Assembly (NCBI RefSeq): GCF_014636775.1
Contig: NZ_BMEQ01000019.1
Location: 1-64,000, forward strand
Origin: Kocuria dechangensis
Lineage (GTDB): Bacteria; Actinomycetota; Actinomycetes; Actinomycetales; Micrococcaceae
DNA: 64,000 nt
Direction: 5' to 3'
The stretch's first letter is position 1. The number at the start of each line of letters is the position of its first letter. Below are positions 36,069 to 44,240 of the stretch, piece after piece. The translations under genes and the position numbers were made by a program. The notes beneath the pieces are model-generated. The model made no database searches. It saw only the letters and a program-made list of their open reading frames with translations, and was not told the DNA's origin.

Positions 36069-36093
36069 GACCACGCGGGGGCTGCTGTACGCC
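36046..36093. terminator. Hairpin terminator between convergent genes
   Basis: GGCGTACAGCAGCCCCGCG pairs with CGCGGGGGCTGCTGTACGCC with one bulged G. It sits between convergent transcription units. Confidence 0.8.
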
Positions 36094-36134
36094 CAGGGGG
36101 GATGGGCGACCACCAGTGGGGGGACTGGCGGGGC

Positions 36135-36680
36135 TTACGGGGTCGGCAACGCGGCCGGGTCCTCGCCGGTCGTGCCGTCGACCGGGGTGATCTCCACGAT
36201 GATCGACCCGTCGTCGACCACCGGCTCCTCGGTCACGGGACCATCCACGACCGGGGCGTCCACCACCGGGGCGTCAACGATCGGTTCGTCAACGACAGGG
36301 GTCTCGGGTGCCTCGGGGGTCTCCACCACCGGCTCCTCGGCCACGGGGGCCTCCGGGGTCTCGGGGGTCTCCACGACGGGCTCCTCGGTGTCAGGCGCCT
36401 CGGGGACCTCCGGGGTCTCGGTCTCGGGAGCCTCAGGCTCCTCCACCTCGGGGGCCTCGGCCTCCGGGGTCTCCTCGACCGGCTTCTCCTTCTGCTGGCC
36501 GGGAGCGTGGGCGTGGGCGGCCTCGCGGTTGGACTCCCCCGCGGCCTTGGTCTGAGCGGCGGCGGCGACGGAGGTGTCGGCGGCCTCGGTCTCGGGGGCG
36601 GCGTTGGCCGTACCGGCGCCGGCTCCCAGGGCCAGGGCGGCGATCGCGGAGGCCGACAGAGTCTTGTGGACGAGCTTCAT
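36135..36680 (-). CDS. Secreted Pro/Glu/Val-rich repeat protein
   Basis: A 181-aa protein with a signal peptide (HKTLSASAIAALALGAGAGT, cleavage near ANA) followed by an extended acidic repeat region built of EAPE, EEPVVETPE and VDAPVV units. It has no globular domain or wall-sorting signal. The composition suggests a flexible surface spacer. The start codon follows GAAGGA. It lacks a TCCGCACACAT element, unlike most neighbours. Confidence 0.72.
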   Translation of the reverse strand: MKLVHKTLSASAIAALALGAGAGTANAAPETEAADTSVAAAAQTKAAGESNREAAHAHAPGQQKEKPVEETPEAEAPEVEEPEAPETETPEVPEAPDTEEPVVETPETPEAPVAEEPVVETPEAPETPVVDEPIVDAPVVDAPVVDGPVTEEPVVDDGSIIVEITPVDGTTGEDPAALPTP

Positions 36681-36869
36681 GTTTCGCACCATTCCTTCTC
36701 GGGGGTTGGGTTGGTGGTCCGGTCCCCGGCACCGGCGGGAAAGGGGGACCGCCGGGGCCGTCTCGTTGAGACGCGGAGCCGTCTTCTCGACGACGTGAAC
36801 CAGCATTGCAGATACATACAAAATCATCAACAGTTCACTTAGCATTCGTGCGTTCCTGCTGGTCACAGC

Positions 36870-36914
36870 GCACGAAGAAGCCCCCACGACCGTGCGCGGG
36901 GGGCGTCTTCGTGC
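36870..36914. terminator. Terminator of the MoxR ATPase gene
   Basis: GCACGAAGAAGCCCCC pairs with GGGGGCGTCTTCGTGC (one mismatch), just after the stop codon of the minus-strand gene. Confidence 0.75.
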
Positions 36915-36929
36915 GGTGCCGGGTGCGGG

Positions 36930-38099
36930 CTACTTGAGGACGATGCCGGTGGAGGTGTCCACGAAGTACTGGGGCGAGTCGTCGTGGATCCGCGCCCCGG
37001 AGGGCATGTTGTTGTAGAGCTTGCGGATGCCCACGACCGCCAGGTCCCCGCGCCCGTTGGCGGCGGCCTCGATCATCACTTCCTCGGCCTGCTCCCAGCC
37101 CTCCACGGACCCGTCCAGGCCGAAGGCGGCCACCGAGGAGATCAGCGCGAACAGGACGCTGTCGGACTCCTCGCGCCAGGAGACCTGCTGAGCGCCGGTG
37201 AGGACCTCGTGGACGTCGTAGACCATCGCGGCGGTGATGTAGCCGCCGAACGCGGCCCCGATCTGGTCCCCGACGAACGCCTTGGAGATCGCGGTGATCA
37301 GCGTGACGTTCTCCGGCACCAGCTCCAGCTGGGACAAGACCTTGGTGAGGTTGTGCCAGGACCGCCCCGATGCCCACGCCTTGGAGGCCTTCTCCGGGTC
37401 GGTGGGGCGGTCGGGGTTGATGAAGTGCTGGTTGCCGTAGAGGTAGCCGGTGACGAAGTAGGCCGCGCGCTTGTAGTTGACCTCCGGGTCGGGGTGGAAG
37501 TCGGCCACCGCGGCGGGCAGGGCCGGGGCGGAGAAGCCGTCGGCCAGGCCCTGGAGCCAGCCGGTGCGGTCGAGCTTGACCTCGAAGTGCCCGACCCGGT
37601 TGGCCAGCGGCGGGGCGAGGTAGGTACCGTCGGCCGCATCAGCCGGGTCGTTGCCCGCCAGGACGATCGCGACGTCCTCGCTGATCTTGGAGGAGCCGAT
37701 ATAGCGCTCCTGGATCGGGCGCAGCAGCGCCTTCTGCACGTCCTCGGCCCCGGTGGTGACCTCGTCGATGAACCACAGCGGGGACTTCGCCTCCTGCAGA
37801 CCGCGGACCCAGTCGAAGGCCGAGTAGGTGGCGATCCCGTCCTCGTTGATGCTCATCACCCCGTTGAAGTCCACGTTCTCACGATTGGCCACCGAGGTGG
37901 ACTCCACGTGGTCCACGAACGGCACCTGCGCGGCCAGGCCCTCGATCTGGGAGGACTTTCCGATGCCCGGCGCGCCCCACAGCATCACCGGCACCTTGGC
38001 GCGCACGCACGCCAGGACACCGGCCCAGGTGAGCTCGTGGTGGGAGTCGTGGGCGGCGAGCCCGGGGCGGTGGCGGCGGCGGGAGGCGGTGGCGGTCAT
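36930..38099 (-). CDS. MoxR-type AAA+ ATPase
   Basis: A 389-aa chaperone-like ATPase: Walker A MLWGAPGIGKSS, Walker B in SPLWFIDEVTTG, sensor 1 in IVLAGNDPAD and an arginine-rich QERYIGSSK segment. MoxR ATPases work with von Willebrand A (VWA) proteins to insert cofactors or remodel complexes; such a protein is encoded two genes upstream on the same strand. A TCCGCACACAT element plus a 40-nt leader precede it. The client is unknown. Confidence 0.85.
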   Translation of the reverse strand: MTATASRRRHRPGLAAHDSHHELTWAGVLACVRAKVPVMLWGAPGIGKSSQIEGLAAQVPFVDHVESTSVANRENVDFNGVMSINEDGIATYSAFDWVRGLQEAKSPLWFIDEVTTGAEDVQKALLRPIQERYIGSSKISEDVAIVLAGNDPADAADGTYLAPPLANRVGHFEVKLDRTGWLQGLADGFSAPALPAAVADFHPDPEVNYKRAAYFVTGYLYGNQHFINPDRPTDPEKASKAWASGRSWHNLTKVLSQLELVPENVTLITAISKAFVGDQIGAAFGGYITAAMVYDVHEVLTGAQQVSWREESDSVLFALISSVAAFGLDGSVEGWEQAEEVMIEAAANGRGDLAVVGIRKLYNNMPSGARIHDDSPQYFVDTSTGIVLK

Positions 38100-38146
38100 G
38101 GGGTGGTCCTGGTGGGGCTCGAGAGGGGATCTTCCTGATGCCTTCC

Positions 38147-38157
38147 ATGTGTGCGGA
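38147..38157 (-). promoter_or_regulatory. TCCGCACACAT element, leadered class (MoxR gene)
   Basis: It forms one end of a 13-bp inverted repeat (see next entry), so the element can be exposed in a hairpin. Confidence 0.7.
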
Positions 38158-38193
38158 GACCCCCGAGGTTTCACACCACAGGGGTCTCCGCAC
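38151..38193. repeat. 13-bp inverted repeat overlapping the TCCGCACACAT element
   Basis: GTGCGGAGACCCC and GGGGTCTCCGCAC are perfect complements 17 nt apart. It may be a terminator for the upstream minus-strand gene or a two-site operator; the outer bases overlap the promoter-like element. Confidence 0.65.
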
Positions 38194-38311
38194 CATCGGG
38201 TCGCACCGGTTGCGCCTCGAGTACTGCTCAGGCCGGCATCGCCAGCAGCTCCCCGGTCAGTTCCTCGGCCATCGCCGCGGCCAGCTCGGTGGTCAGGGCA
38301 GCCGGCAGCTT

Positions 38312-39160
38312 TTACTGGGCGTGGCGCCGTGCCAGACGCGAGGCGCGGTCGGCGATCTCGTTGGCCGCAACCCCGGAGTGGCCCCAGACCCGGGTGAAGG
38401 CCGTCGGCGTGCCCTCCACCAGCTCCAGGATCCGGGCCGCGACCTTGTCGCAGCACACGTCACCGCGCACCGGCGCCCGACCGGCCCGGGTGCGCACCAG
38501 GTAGGACAGGGCGAAGGCCGAGTCCGACTCGATGACCAGGTGGGCCGGGGCCCAGAAGAGCCCGAGCTCGCACTTGGCGCGGCCGATCCCGGCCCGGATC
38601 GCCTCCAGCTCCGCGGTCCTCGCCCGGTCCACACCAGCGACCGGGCACGTGGTGGCCCCGACGATGTTTAGCCCGAGCGGCCCGTCGGAGGTGATCGAGT
38701 ACCCCAGCCCGGCCGGACCCCCGCCGCGGGGCAGGGAGGCGTCGGTGGAGATGGTCACGTCCCCGATCAGCGCCTTCGCCACCGACGCGATGGCGTCCTC
38801 GGCCAGGCGCAGCCGGGAGGGCTCGGCGATGCCGACCACCGGCACCGGAACCGGGGCGTCAGCGAGGATGTTGCCGGTCCCGCGGGTCCCGACCGAGACC
38901 GGGGCCGCCCCGTCCCAGCCGGCGGCGATGAGCCCGGCGAAGACCTGGCGCACCGTGGTCGCCCGGTCCGGGGCCGGGGTGGCCACCGAGGGCCCGGCCA
39001 CGGTGGTGCCGTCCGGGGCGACCACCGCCCAGCAGTGCAGCAGGTGGGTGTGGAGCATGTGCACGGTGTAGGTCTCCCGGCGCAGGGCCGCCACCTCGTC
39101 CAGCCGCACCGGGCGAGAGGACGGAGGGGCGGGCAGGGCGCCGGTCGGTTCAGCGCCCAT
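38312..39160 (-). CDS. RNase H type 1-like protein
   Basis: A 282-aa protein whose C-terminal ~160 residues form an RNase HI fold with all four acidic positions visible: STDASLPRGGG, RTAELEAIRAGI, VIESDSAFALSYL and VAANEIADRASRLA. WGHSGVAANE matches the HxGxxxNE part of the family. The N-terminal ~110 residues are an extra region of unknown function. The start overlaps the upstream VWA gene by 11 nt, so the two are co-transcribed. Confidence 0.82.
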   Translation of the reverse strand: MGAEPTGALPAPPSSRPVRLDEVAALRRETYTVHMLHTHLLHCWAVVAPDGTTVAGPSVATPAPDRATTVRQVFAGLIAAGWDGAAPVSVGTRGTGNILADAPVPVPVVGIAEPSRLRLAEDAIASVAKALIGDVTISTDASLPRGGGPAGLGYSITSDGPLGLNIVGATTCPVAGVDRARTAELEAIRAGIGRAKCELGLFWAPAHLVIESDSAFALSYLVRTRAGRAPVRGDVCCDKVAARILELVEGTPTAFTRVWGHSGVAANEIADRASRLARRHAQ

Positions 39161-40406
39161 TGGGGCTGTCCATGCGCACGACGTTGGCCCACGACGGCAC
39201 CGACTCGCGCAGACGCCACCCGGCCTGGGTGAGGACCACGATCACCGGCACCGACGGCTTCTCGCTCGGCCACGGGGTGCCGCCGTCGGTGGCGACGATG
39301 CACAGGGCGGTGCCGGAGGCCTCGGCGTGGGTGATCGCCGCGATCATGTCGGTGCCGCCGTTGGGAGTGGCCACCGGCAGGGACTCGGGCCCGGTGTAGG
39401 TGATCGGCTCGTGCACCCGGGTGTCCACGTAGGCGACCTGCAGGGTGACCCCGCGCCGGTCGGCGATGGTGTGGCACTCGGCCACCGCCATGTTGATCTC
39501 GGCCTGGGCCATGGACCCGGACTGGTCAATGTAGACGGTCGCGGTCAGGGACTTGCCCGCCTTGCCCGGGTTGATCACCTTGCGCCCGGAGGCGGTCACG
39601 GTGGAGTGGTGGCGGCGGTTGATCCGCTTGTAGGAGGCCTTGGCTGCGGCCTTGGCCCGGGAGAGCACGGTGGACATGTAGGCGTCGAGGATCTTCTCCC
39701 ACGGGGTGGTGGTGACCTCCTTGCGCGCGGCCGCGCTGGCCAGCAGACCACCCGGGACCACGCCCACGCCCCAGCCGCCGTCGGTGTCGAGGATGTTCTG
39801 GACGGTGGTCGCCACGATCTCGGCGATCTCCGCCTCGGTCATCGCCTCGGTGACCTCGTGCCCCAGCTCCCCGTCGTACTCATACGGGGCGGACAGCCCG
39901 ACCACCGACCCGCACCCGGTGGCGTCGTCTTCGGCGCCCAGGCCCTCGTCGTCGCGGAAGCGGCCCACGAGCAGACGGTAGTAGGCCTGCACGGACTCCT
40001 GCTTCTCGAAGCCCAGGTGGGAGTGGTGCACGGAGTGCTCGGCGATGCGCACGCACCCGGCGGTGATCAGCTCGTCGTTGACGAACAGGTCCGCGGCGAG
40101 GTTGAACAGCACCTTCCGCGAGTGCGGGACCCCCAGGTCGGCGGTGATCTGGTGGTGGGCGGAGAACAGGTGGTGAACGGCGTGCAGGACCATCTCGCCC
40201 AGCAGCACGTCGTCGGATTCCAGGGCCTCGGCTGCGATGTAGACCCGGTAGTCGGTGTCGGACGAGACGTGCACGACGTCGTCGGAGATCAGCGGGGTGA
40301 GCTTGTAGATGAGGTCGGCGAAGTAGGGCATCCGCTCCACGGCTGCCTTGATGCCCGCGCGCCAGGAGTCCAGTTGGGTGTCGGTGAGATCAGCGATCGT
40401 TTTCAT
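39150..40406 (-). CDS. VWA-like/DUF2201 metallopeptidase-type protein
   Basis: A 418-aa protein. The N-terminal half resembles DUF2201 putative metallopeptidases, with HAVHHLFSAHHQITADLGVP in place of a strict HExxH site. The C-terminal half is a VWA domain with the MIDAS motif TVYIDQSGSMAQ. Such proteins pair with MoxR ATPases, and one follows two genes downstream. The ATG is exactly 7 nt after a TCCGCACACAT element and lacks a Shine-Dalgarno sequence. Confidence 0.8.
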   Translation of the reverse strand: MKTIADLTDTQLDSWRAGIKAAVERMPYFADLIYKLTPLISDDVVHVSSDTDYRVYIAAEALESDDVLLGEMVLHAVHHLFSAHHQITADLGVPHSRKVLFNLAADLFVNDELITAGCVRIAEHSVHHSHLGFEKQESVQAYYRLLVGRFRDDEGLGAEDDATGCGSVVGLSAPYEYDGELGHEVTEAMTEAEIAEIVATTVQNILDTDGGWGVGVVPGGLLASAAARKEVTTTPWEKILDAYMSTVLSRAKAAAKASYKRINRRHHSTVTASGRKVINPGKAGKSLTATVYIDQSGSMAQAEINMAVAECHTIADRRGVTLQVAYVDTRVHEPITYTGPESLPVATPNGGTDMIAAITHAEASGTALCIVATDGGTPWPSEKPSVPVIVVLTQAGWRLRESVPSWANVVRMDSPNGR

Positions 40407-40413
40407 ACCCGAC

Positions 40414-40424
40414 ATGTGTGCGGA
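40414..40424 (-). promoter_or_regulatory. TCCGCACACAT element, leaderless class (VWA gene)
   Basis: Seven nt to the ATG. GTGTGCGC occurs about 15 nt upstream, giving a GTGTGCG/CGCACAC inverted pair. Confidence 0.75.
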
Positions 40425-40453
40425 GCATCCGGAGAATTCGCGCACACCGACGC

Positions 40454-40720
40454 TCACCGGCCCTGCCCGCCCCGTCGCCGGCCCAGCCGGGCCCGTGCGC
40501 GCGCGGTGGTCACGGGCCCGAACCACCGCTCCAGCAGCACCTCACCGATGAGTACGAACCCCTGGTAGCCCACCCCGATCCACAGCACCAGCAACCCCAT
40601 CCGCTGCAAGTCGTAGGAGCCCACCGCGGTCGGGGCGAGCAGCCACAGCCCCGCACCGGCCACCACGAGGGTCACCGCGACGACGGAGAGGTGGCGCATT
40701 GTGACCTGCCTGGGGCTCAT
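40454..40720 (-). CDS. Small two-helix membrane protein
   Basis: An 88-aa protein with hydrophobic stretches VVAVTLVVAGAGLWLLAPTA and LLVLWIGVGYQGFVLIGEVL and a basic C-terminus (ARARARLGRRRGGQGR). An internal ATG at 40699 is an alternative start. No family known; the layout resembles the next upstream gene. Confidence 0.6.
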   Translation of the reverse strand: MSPRQVTMRHLSVVAVTLVVAGAGLWLLAPTAVGSYDLQRMGLLVLWIGVGYQGFVLIGEVLLERWFGPVTTARARARLGRRRGGQGR

Positions 40721-40813
40721 GGACCTGGGCCCCCATTCTCGCCCGCACCCCTCCTACGGTGCCCCGGACGACCCGCCCCCTCTTGGGCGGACATCCACCG
40801 CACCGGAAAACGC

Positions 40814-40850
40814 CCACGGGGCGCCGGCCGCAATGGCCGGCGCCCCGTGG
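40814..40850. terminator. Perfect 16-bp hairpin terminator
   Basis: CCACGGGGCGCCGGCC and GGCCGGCGCCCCGTGG with a 5-nt loop, just downstream of the 83-aa membrane protein gene. Confidence 0.82.
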
Positions 40851-40869
40851 ATCGGGCAGAGCGGTCGGT

Positions 40870-41121
40870 TCAGACGACGTCGGTCTCCGAGCGCACCACG
40901 CGCTGACCGGCGACTGGGTCGGCGACCTCACGGCGGACCGTGGAGGCCCGGCGGGTGCGGGAGGCCATCATCAGCGAGATCACGAAGGCGGCGACCGAGA
41001 CCCACATGATGATCTGACCGGTCAGGGCCAGGTTCAGCGGACCGACCGTGGAGGGCAGGGCAAGCCACATGATCAGGCCGGCGGCCACGCCGACGAGGGG
41101 GCTGTACGAGACGGGGCGCAC
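40870..41121 (-). CDS. Small two-helix membrane protein
   Basis: An 83-aa protein with segments VGVAAGLIMWLALPSTVGPL and LTGQIIMWVSVAAFVISLMM, then a charged tail TRRASTVRREVADP. The GTG start follows AAGGAG. It has its own terminator. Function unknown. Confidence 0.62.
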   Translation of the reverse strand: MRPVSYSPLVGVAAGLIMWLALPSTVGPLNLALTGQIIMWVSVAAFVISLMMASRTRRASTVRREVADPVAGQRVVRSETDVV

Positions 41122-41209
41122 GGGGTGCTCCTTGGGGTCGAGCGGACAGGTGGCTCCATCGTCGCAAAGGGGGCCGGTCCGATCGGCACAACGCCCGCAC
41201 GTCCAGAGC

Positions 41210-41232
41210 GCTCCGGCCGCCGCGGCCGGAGC
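41210..41232. terminator. 11-bp hairpin terminator
   Basis: GCTCCGGCCGC and GCGGCCGGAGC lie 1 nt apart, directly after the 236-aa gene stop. Confidence 0.65.
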
Positions 41233-41254
41233 ACTGCGAGTCCAGGGCTACCGC

Positions 41255-41965
41255 TCACACGCGCGCGGCGGCCGCGGCGCGGGCCGCGTCGGCATGGGAG
41301 ACAGCGGTGGACCAGCCCGACGGGTCAGCGGCGGCGTAGACGGCCGCCACCTCCTCCTCCAGTCCGTGCACCGCCGCGTACAGGGACACCGCCAGCTCGT
41401 CCTGCCCCGGGGCGGGCAGGTCCAGGACCACCAGGGTCCCCGCGCAGGTGTGCACGACCGCGGTGCCGTCCTCGTCGATGACCAGGCGGGCGGAGACGTC
41501 GGTGGAGGAGGCGGTGCGCAGGGTGCCTGCGGCCACCCCAGGGATCTCCACCCGCCGCCCGGTGCGACCGGCCAGCTCGTCGGCCCGGGCCACGGTGGAC
41601 GGGTGCAGGATCCGCAGCAGGGCCGAGACCATGGTCGCGGTCGCGGTGTCGCGCTGGTGAGTGTCCAGCAGCAGGTCGTCGACGTCGGTCTCGGACGACA
41701 GGTCCCGGGCAGCGCACCAGGCGGCGTAGTCACGCTCGGCCTCGGTGCGGGCCTGGACGGCGACCCGGGTGGTGAGCACGGCAAGGTGCTCGCGCATCCG
41801 CCGGCGTGCCACCGCAGTGACAGGGGTGGCTGGGGAGAGGATCAGGTTCACGTCGGCGGCCACGGCCACCGGGTCCGGATGGCACGTCTCAGCAACCACG
41901 ATCGCCTCGAGCGAGGAGTCGGTGAGCAGGGCGGTGGCCTCATCGGCAGCAGGTGCGGTGTTCAT
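41255..41965 (-). CDS. Hypothetical protein
   Basis: A 236-aa acidic, Ala-rich protein with no recognised family. Visible features are VAVAADVNLILSPATPVTAV, TEAERDYAAWCAARDLSSET and a C-terminal alpha-helical stretch. The ATG is 7 nt after a TCCGCACACAT element that lies inside the 3' end of the upstream gene, so transcription overlaps. Confidence 0.65.
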   Translation of the reverse strand: MNTAPAADEATALLTDSSLEAIVVAETCHPDPVAVAADVNLILSPATPVTAVARRRMREHLAVLTTRVAVQARTEAERDYAAWCAARDLSSETDVDDLLLDTHQRDTATATMVSALLRILHPSTVARADELAGRTGRRVEIPGVAAGTLRTASSTDVSARLVIDEDGTAVVHTCAGTLVVLDLPAPGQDELAVSLYAAVHGLEEEVAAVYAAADPSGWSTAVSHADAARAAAAARV

Positions 41966-43166
41966 GGCCTGTATGTGTGCGGAGGTTCCGCCCCCTCAGC
42001 ACGCTCTCCCCCGCGGCCGTGAGCCCGGCACCGGCCGCAGGGGCAGACGCCGGGCTCGCGAACGGGATCAGTGGCGGGCGGAGGTGGATCGGCGCGGCCA
42101 CGGCGGTGGGCATCTGCCGGGACACGCGCTCGCGCTTCTCCCCCAGCCACCGCCGCTCGGTGGCCACCCGCTGGGGCAGGTCGAACACGTCGGCGGTGAG
42201 GTAGACGGTCTCCTCGTCCAGACCGATGAACCCCTCGGAGTTCTTCGTCAGGTAGGCGGCCTCCATGGACACGTAGAGCCCGTCGTCGTCGACGTCGATG
42301 CTGGTGACCGTCGCCTGCCCGACCCCGTCGTTGGTGATCACCCGCACGGTGCGCTTGACCTTGTGCTTGAACGGGGAGGAGGCCGGTCCCGCCAGCAGCT
42401 GACGGTCGCAGTCCTGGACGGTCATGGCAGAGACCGTGCCGTTGAGCATGTGCATCTCGAACAGGCCCGGGTCCATCGCCGCGATCGCCCCGGAGACGGA
42501 GGCGTGGGCGTCCAGCAGGCTGTAGCTGGACACGTCGGAGGACTCGCCCTTGTACCGGAACTGGTTGACCATCCAGTTCTCTTTCAGTGCCAGCGCCCGG
42601 GCGTCCTTGGCCTGCTTCTCCAGCAGCGCGGGCGGGGCGGAGCGCACGACCGCCTTGTCCTCCAGGGCGCGCATCATAGCGATGCGCGAGGAGGAGGAGA
42701 CCCCGAAAGCCGCCGCCCAGGAGGCCAGGGAGTCGGTGTCCACCGCTTCCGGGGCCCACCAGGTGTAGGCCAGCGCGTCGGTGAGCACCGGCAGGCGCCG
42801 GGAAGCCGACAGGGTCGTCAGAGGAGTCAGCTGGCGGGAGTAGGGCCGCTCCGCCTCGGCGGAGAACCGCTTGGCGGTGGCGATCAGCTTGGAGCGGGTG
42901 GAACGGTCGGCGCACAGCCACACCAGCGGGTCTGCCCCGCGGTCGGTCCTGTGCTCGACGAACTCTTCCACATCCTCGATGCTCAGGCGCCGGTCGGTGC
43001 CGTTGCGCTTGGCGATGTGCACGTGCCCGGAGACCACGTGCAGGTACCGGGTGGGGGTCAGCTGCAGACCCGGGAAGGCGGAGCGGTTCAGCGGGGCCCC
43101 GGCGGCGGTGGCACGGGCCCGGGCATCGGCGGCGTAGTCGGAGACGGTGAGGATCTTCTTGGGCAT
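41940..43166 (-). CDS. Hypothetical protein
   Basis: A 408-aa protein of unknown function. Notable segments are YLHVVSGHVHIAKRNGTDRR, LSIEDVEEFVEHRTDRGADP, AEAERPYSRQLTPLTTLSAS and VRVITNDGVGQATVTSIDVD. The layout suggests an N-terminal mixed domain and a beta-rich C-terminus. The last ~9 codons overlap the next gene and its promoter element. The start is fixed by a TCCGCACACAT element 7 nt upstream. Confidence 0.68.
   Translation of the reverse strand: MPKKILTVSDYAADARARATAAGAPLNRSAFPGLQLTPTRYLHVVSGHVHIAKRNGTDRRLSIEDVEEFVEHRTDRGADPLVWLCADRSTRSKLIATAKRFSAEAERPYSRQLTPLTTLSASRRLPVLTDALAYTWWAPEAVDTDSLASWAAAFGVSSSSRIAMMRALEDKAVVRSAPPALLEKQAKDARALALKENWMVNQFRYKGESSDVSSYSLLDAHASVSGAIAAMDPGLFEMHMLNGTVSAMTVQDCDRQLLAGPASSPFKHKVKRTVRVITNDGVGQATVTSIDVDDDGLYVSMEAAYLTKNSEGFIGLDEETVYLTADVFDLPQRVATERRWLGEKRERVSRQMPTAVAAPIHLRPPLIPFASPASAPAAGAGLTAAGESVLRGRNLRTHTGHEHRTCCR
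41973..41983 (-). promoter_or_regulatory. TCCGCACACAT element, leaderless class (236-aa gene)
   Basis: Seven nt to the ATG; located within the upstream coding sequence. Confidence 0.75.
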
Positions 43167-43173
43167 GACCACC

Positions 43174-43184
43174 ATGTGTGCGGA
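43174..43184 (-). promoter_or_regulatory. TCCGCACACAT element, leaderless class (408-aa gene)
   Basis: Seven nt to the ATG. TGTGCGGA lies 12 nt upstream as its inverted partner. Confidence 0.75.
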
Positions 43185-43193
43185 AGCCCCCGG

Positions 43194-43212
43194 GGATCCG
43201 CACAACGGATCC
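43194..43212. repeat. Short hairpin between hydrolase and 408-aa genes
   Basis: GGATCCG and CGGATCC with a 5-nt loop, sitting between the hydrolase stop and the next promoter element; a weak terminator. Confidence 0.45.
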
Positions 43213-43231
43213 ACCGGGCGTGCGCGGGCGC

Positions 43232-44164
43232 TCAGGCGGTGAGCTCGGCGACCATCCCGGTCACCGCAGTCAGCATCTGGGCGAAGCCGGGCTGCTCGGC
43301 CGGGAAGTGCCCGCACCCGTGGAGGACCACCAGACGCTTGGGAGCGGCGATCCGGTCGAAGAAGGCCCGGCTGATCTTAAGCGGGGTCCACCGGTCGTTC
43401 CCGGGGTGGACCATCAGCACCGGGGTTCCCGTGAAGTCCTCCGGCTCGGTGACCGGTGCGGAGTCCAGGTAGCTGCGCATCCACCCCAGCGGGACCCGCC
43501 CTCCCCCGCCGGTACGGTCGGTGAGCACCGCCGAGACCAGGGCCGGGGTGTTGGCGATGTGGCGCATGTCGGCGATCCACCGGATCGGGACCCGCAGGTC
43601 CGCGGCCGGCCCCGCCAGCAGCCGCAGGTCAGGACCGGCGACCCGGCCCAACACCGGGTGCCAGGACAGCCGGGCGCGCACGGCCGAGTCGCGGACATCC
43701 AGCAGGCAGGTGACCACCAGCCCGGCGGCCTTGCCGGTGGCCGCGGCGACGTCGTAGGCGAGCATCCCACCCATCGAGGCCCCCACCAGGATCAGCGGCC
43801 TCTCGTCGTGCTCGGCCTCGACCAGGTCGATAAGCAGCGCCCGCCAGTGCTCGTAGCGCACCGTCCCGGGCTCGGCCACGGTGGTGGCCCCGTAGCCGGG
43901 CAGGTCCGCGACGGTGACGTGGGCGCCGAGGCCGGCCAGGTGGGCGGCGTAGGGCCACATGGCCGCTGCGTTGCCGCCGGCGCCGTGGACCAGCAGCATC
44001 CGCACCGCAGCCTGCGGGTCCCCGACCCGCTCCAGGTGCACGACGGCGCTGCCCCAGGACCAGGTGCTGGTGGTGCGCTGCGGCCGGGGCTGGGGCACCG
44101 GCGGCAGGTGGGGCTCGTAACGCTCGGGGGTGGGGATCGGGCTGGTCACGGGGTGGAACTCCAT
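43232..44164 (-). CDS. Alpha/beta hydrolase
   Basis: A 310-aa serine hydrolase: oxyanion segment VHGAGGNAAAMWPYAAHL, nucleophile elbow LILVGASMGGMLAYD (GASMG), acid in MVHPGNDRWTP and His in HGCGHFPAEQP. The Ser-Asp-His set is complete. The substrate is unknown; lipases, esterases and lactonases share the pattern. A GTG at 44185 could add seven residues. No TCCGCACACAT element is visible. Confidence 0.82.
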   Translation of the reverse strand: MEFHPVTSPIPTPERYEPHLPPVPQPRPQRTTSTWSWGSAVVHLERVGDPQAAVRMLLVHGAGGNAAAMWPYAAHLAGLGAHVTVADLPGYGATTVAEPGTVRYEHWRALLIDLVEAEHDERPLILVGASMGGMLAYDVAAATGKAAGLVVTCLLDVRDSAVRARLSWHPVLGRVAGPDLRLLAGPAADLRVPIRWIADMRHIANTPALVSAVLTDRTGGGGRVPLGWMRSYLDSAPVTEPEDFTGTPVLMVHPGNDRWTPLKISRAFFDRIAAPKRLVVLHGCGHFPAEQPGFAQMLTAVTGMVAELTA

Positions 44165-44178
44165 TCGTCGATCATCAC

Positions 44179-44224
44179 CCGCCACGGCGGTCCCGCACCG
44201 TCAGGCACGGACCCGCCGTGGCGG
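44179..44224. terminator. Hairpin terminator of the helicase gene
   Basis: CCGCCACGGCGG and CCGCCGTGGCGG are perfect 12-nt complements, 17 nt after the helicase stop. Confidence 0.7.
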
Positions 44225-44240
44225 ATGGGGTGGGGTGGTC

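Noticed and set aside
38312-40406. A complete restriction-modification or known defence system built around the MoxR/VWA/methyltransferase genes
   Set aside because: The methyltransferase is 10 kb away without an endonuclease, and the cluster lacks nuclease or sensor proteins of named defence systems.
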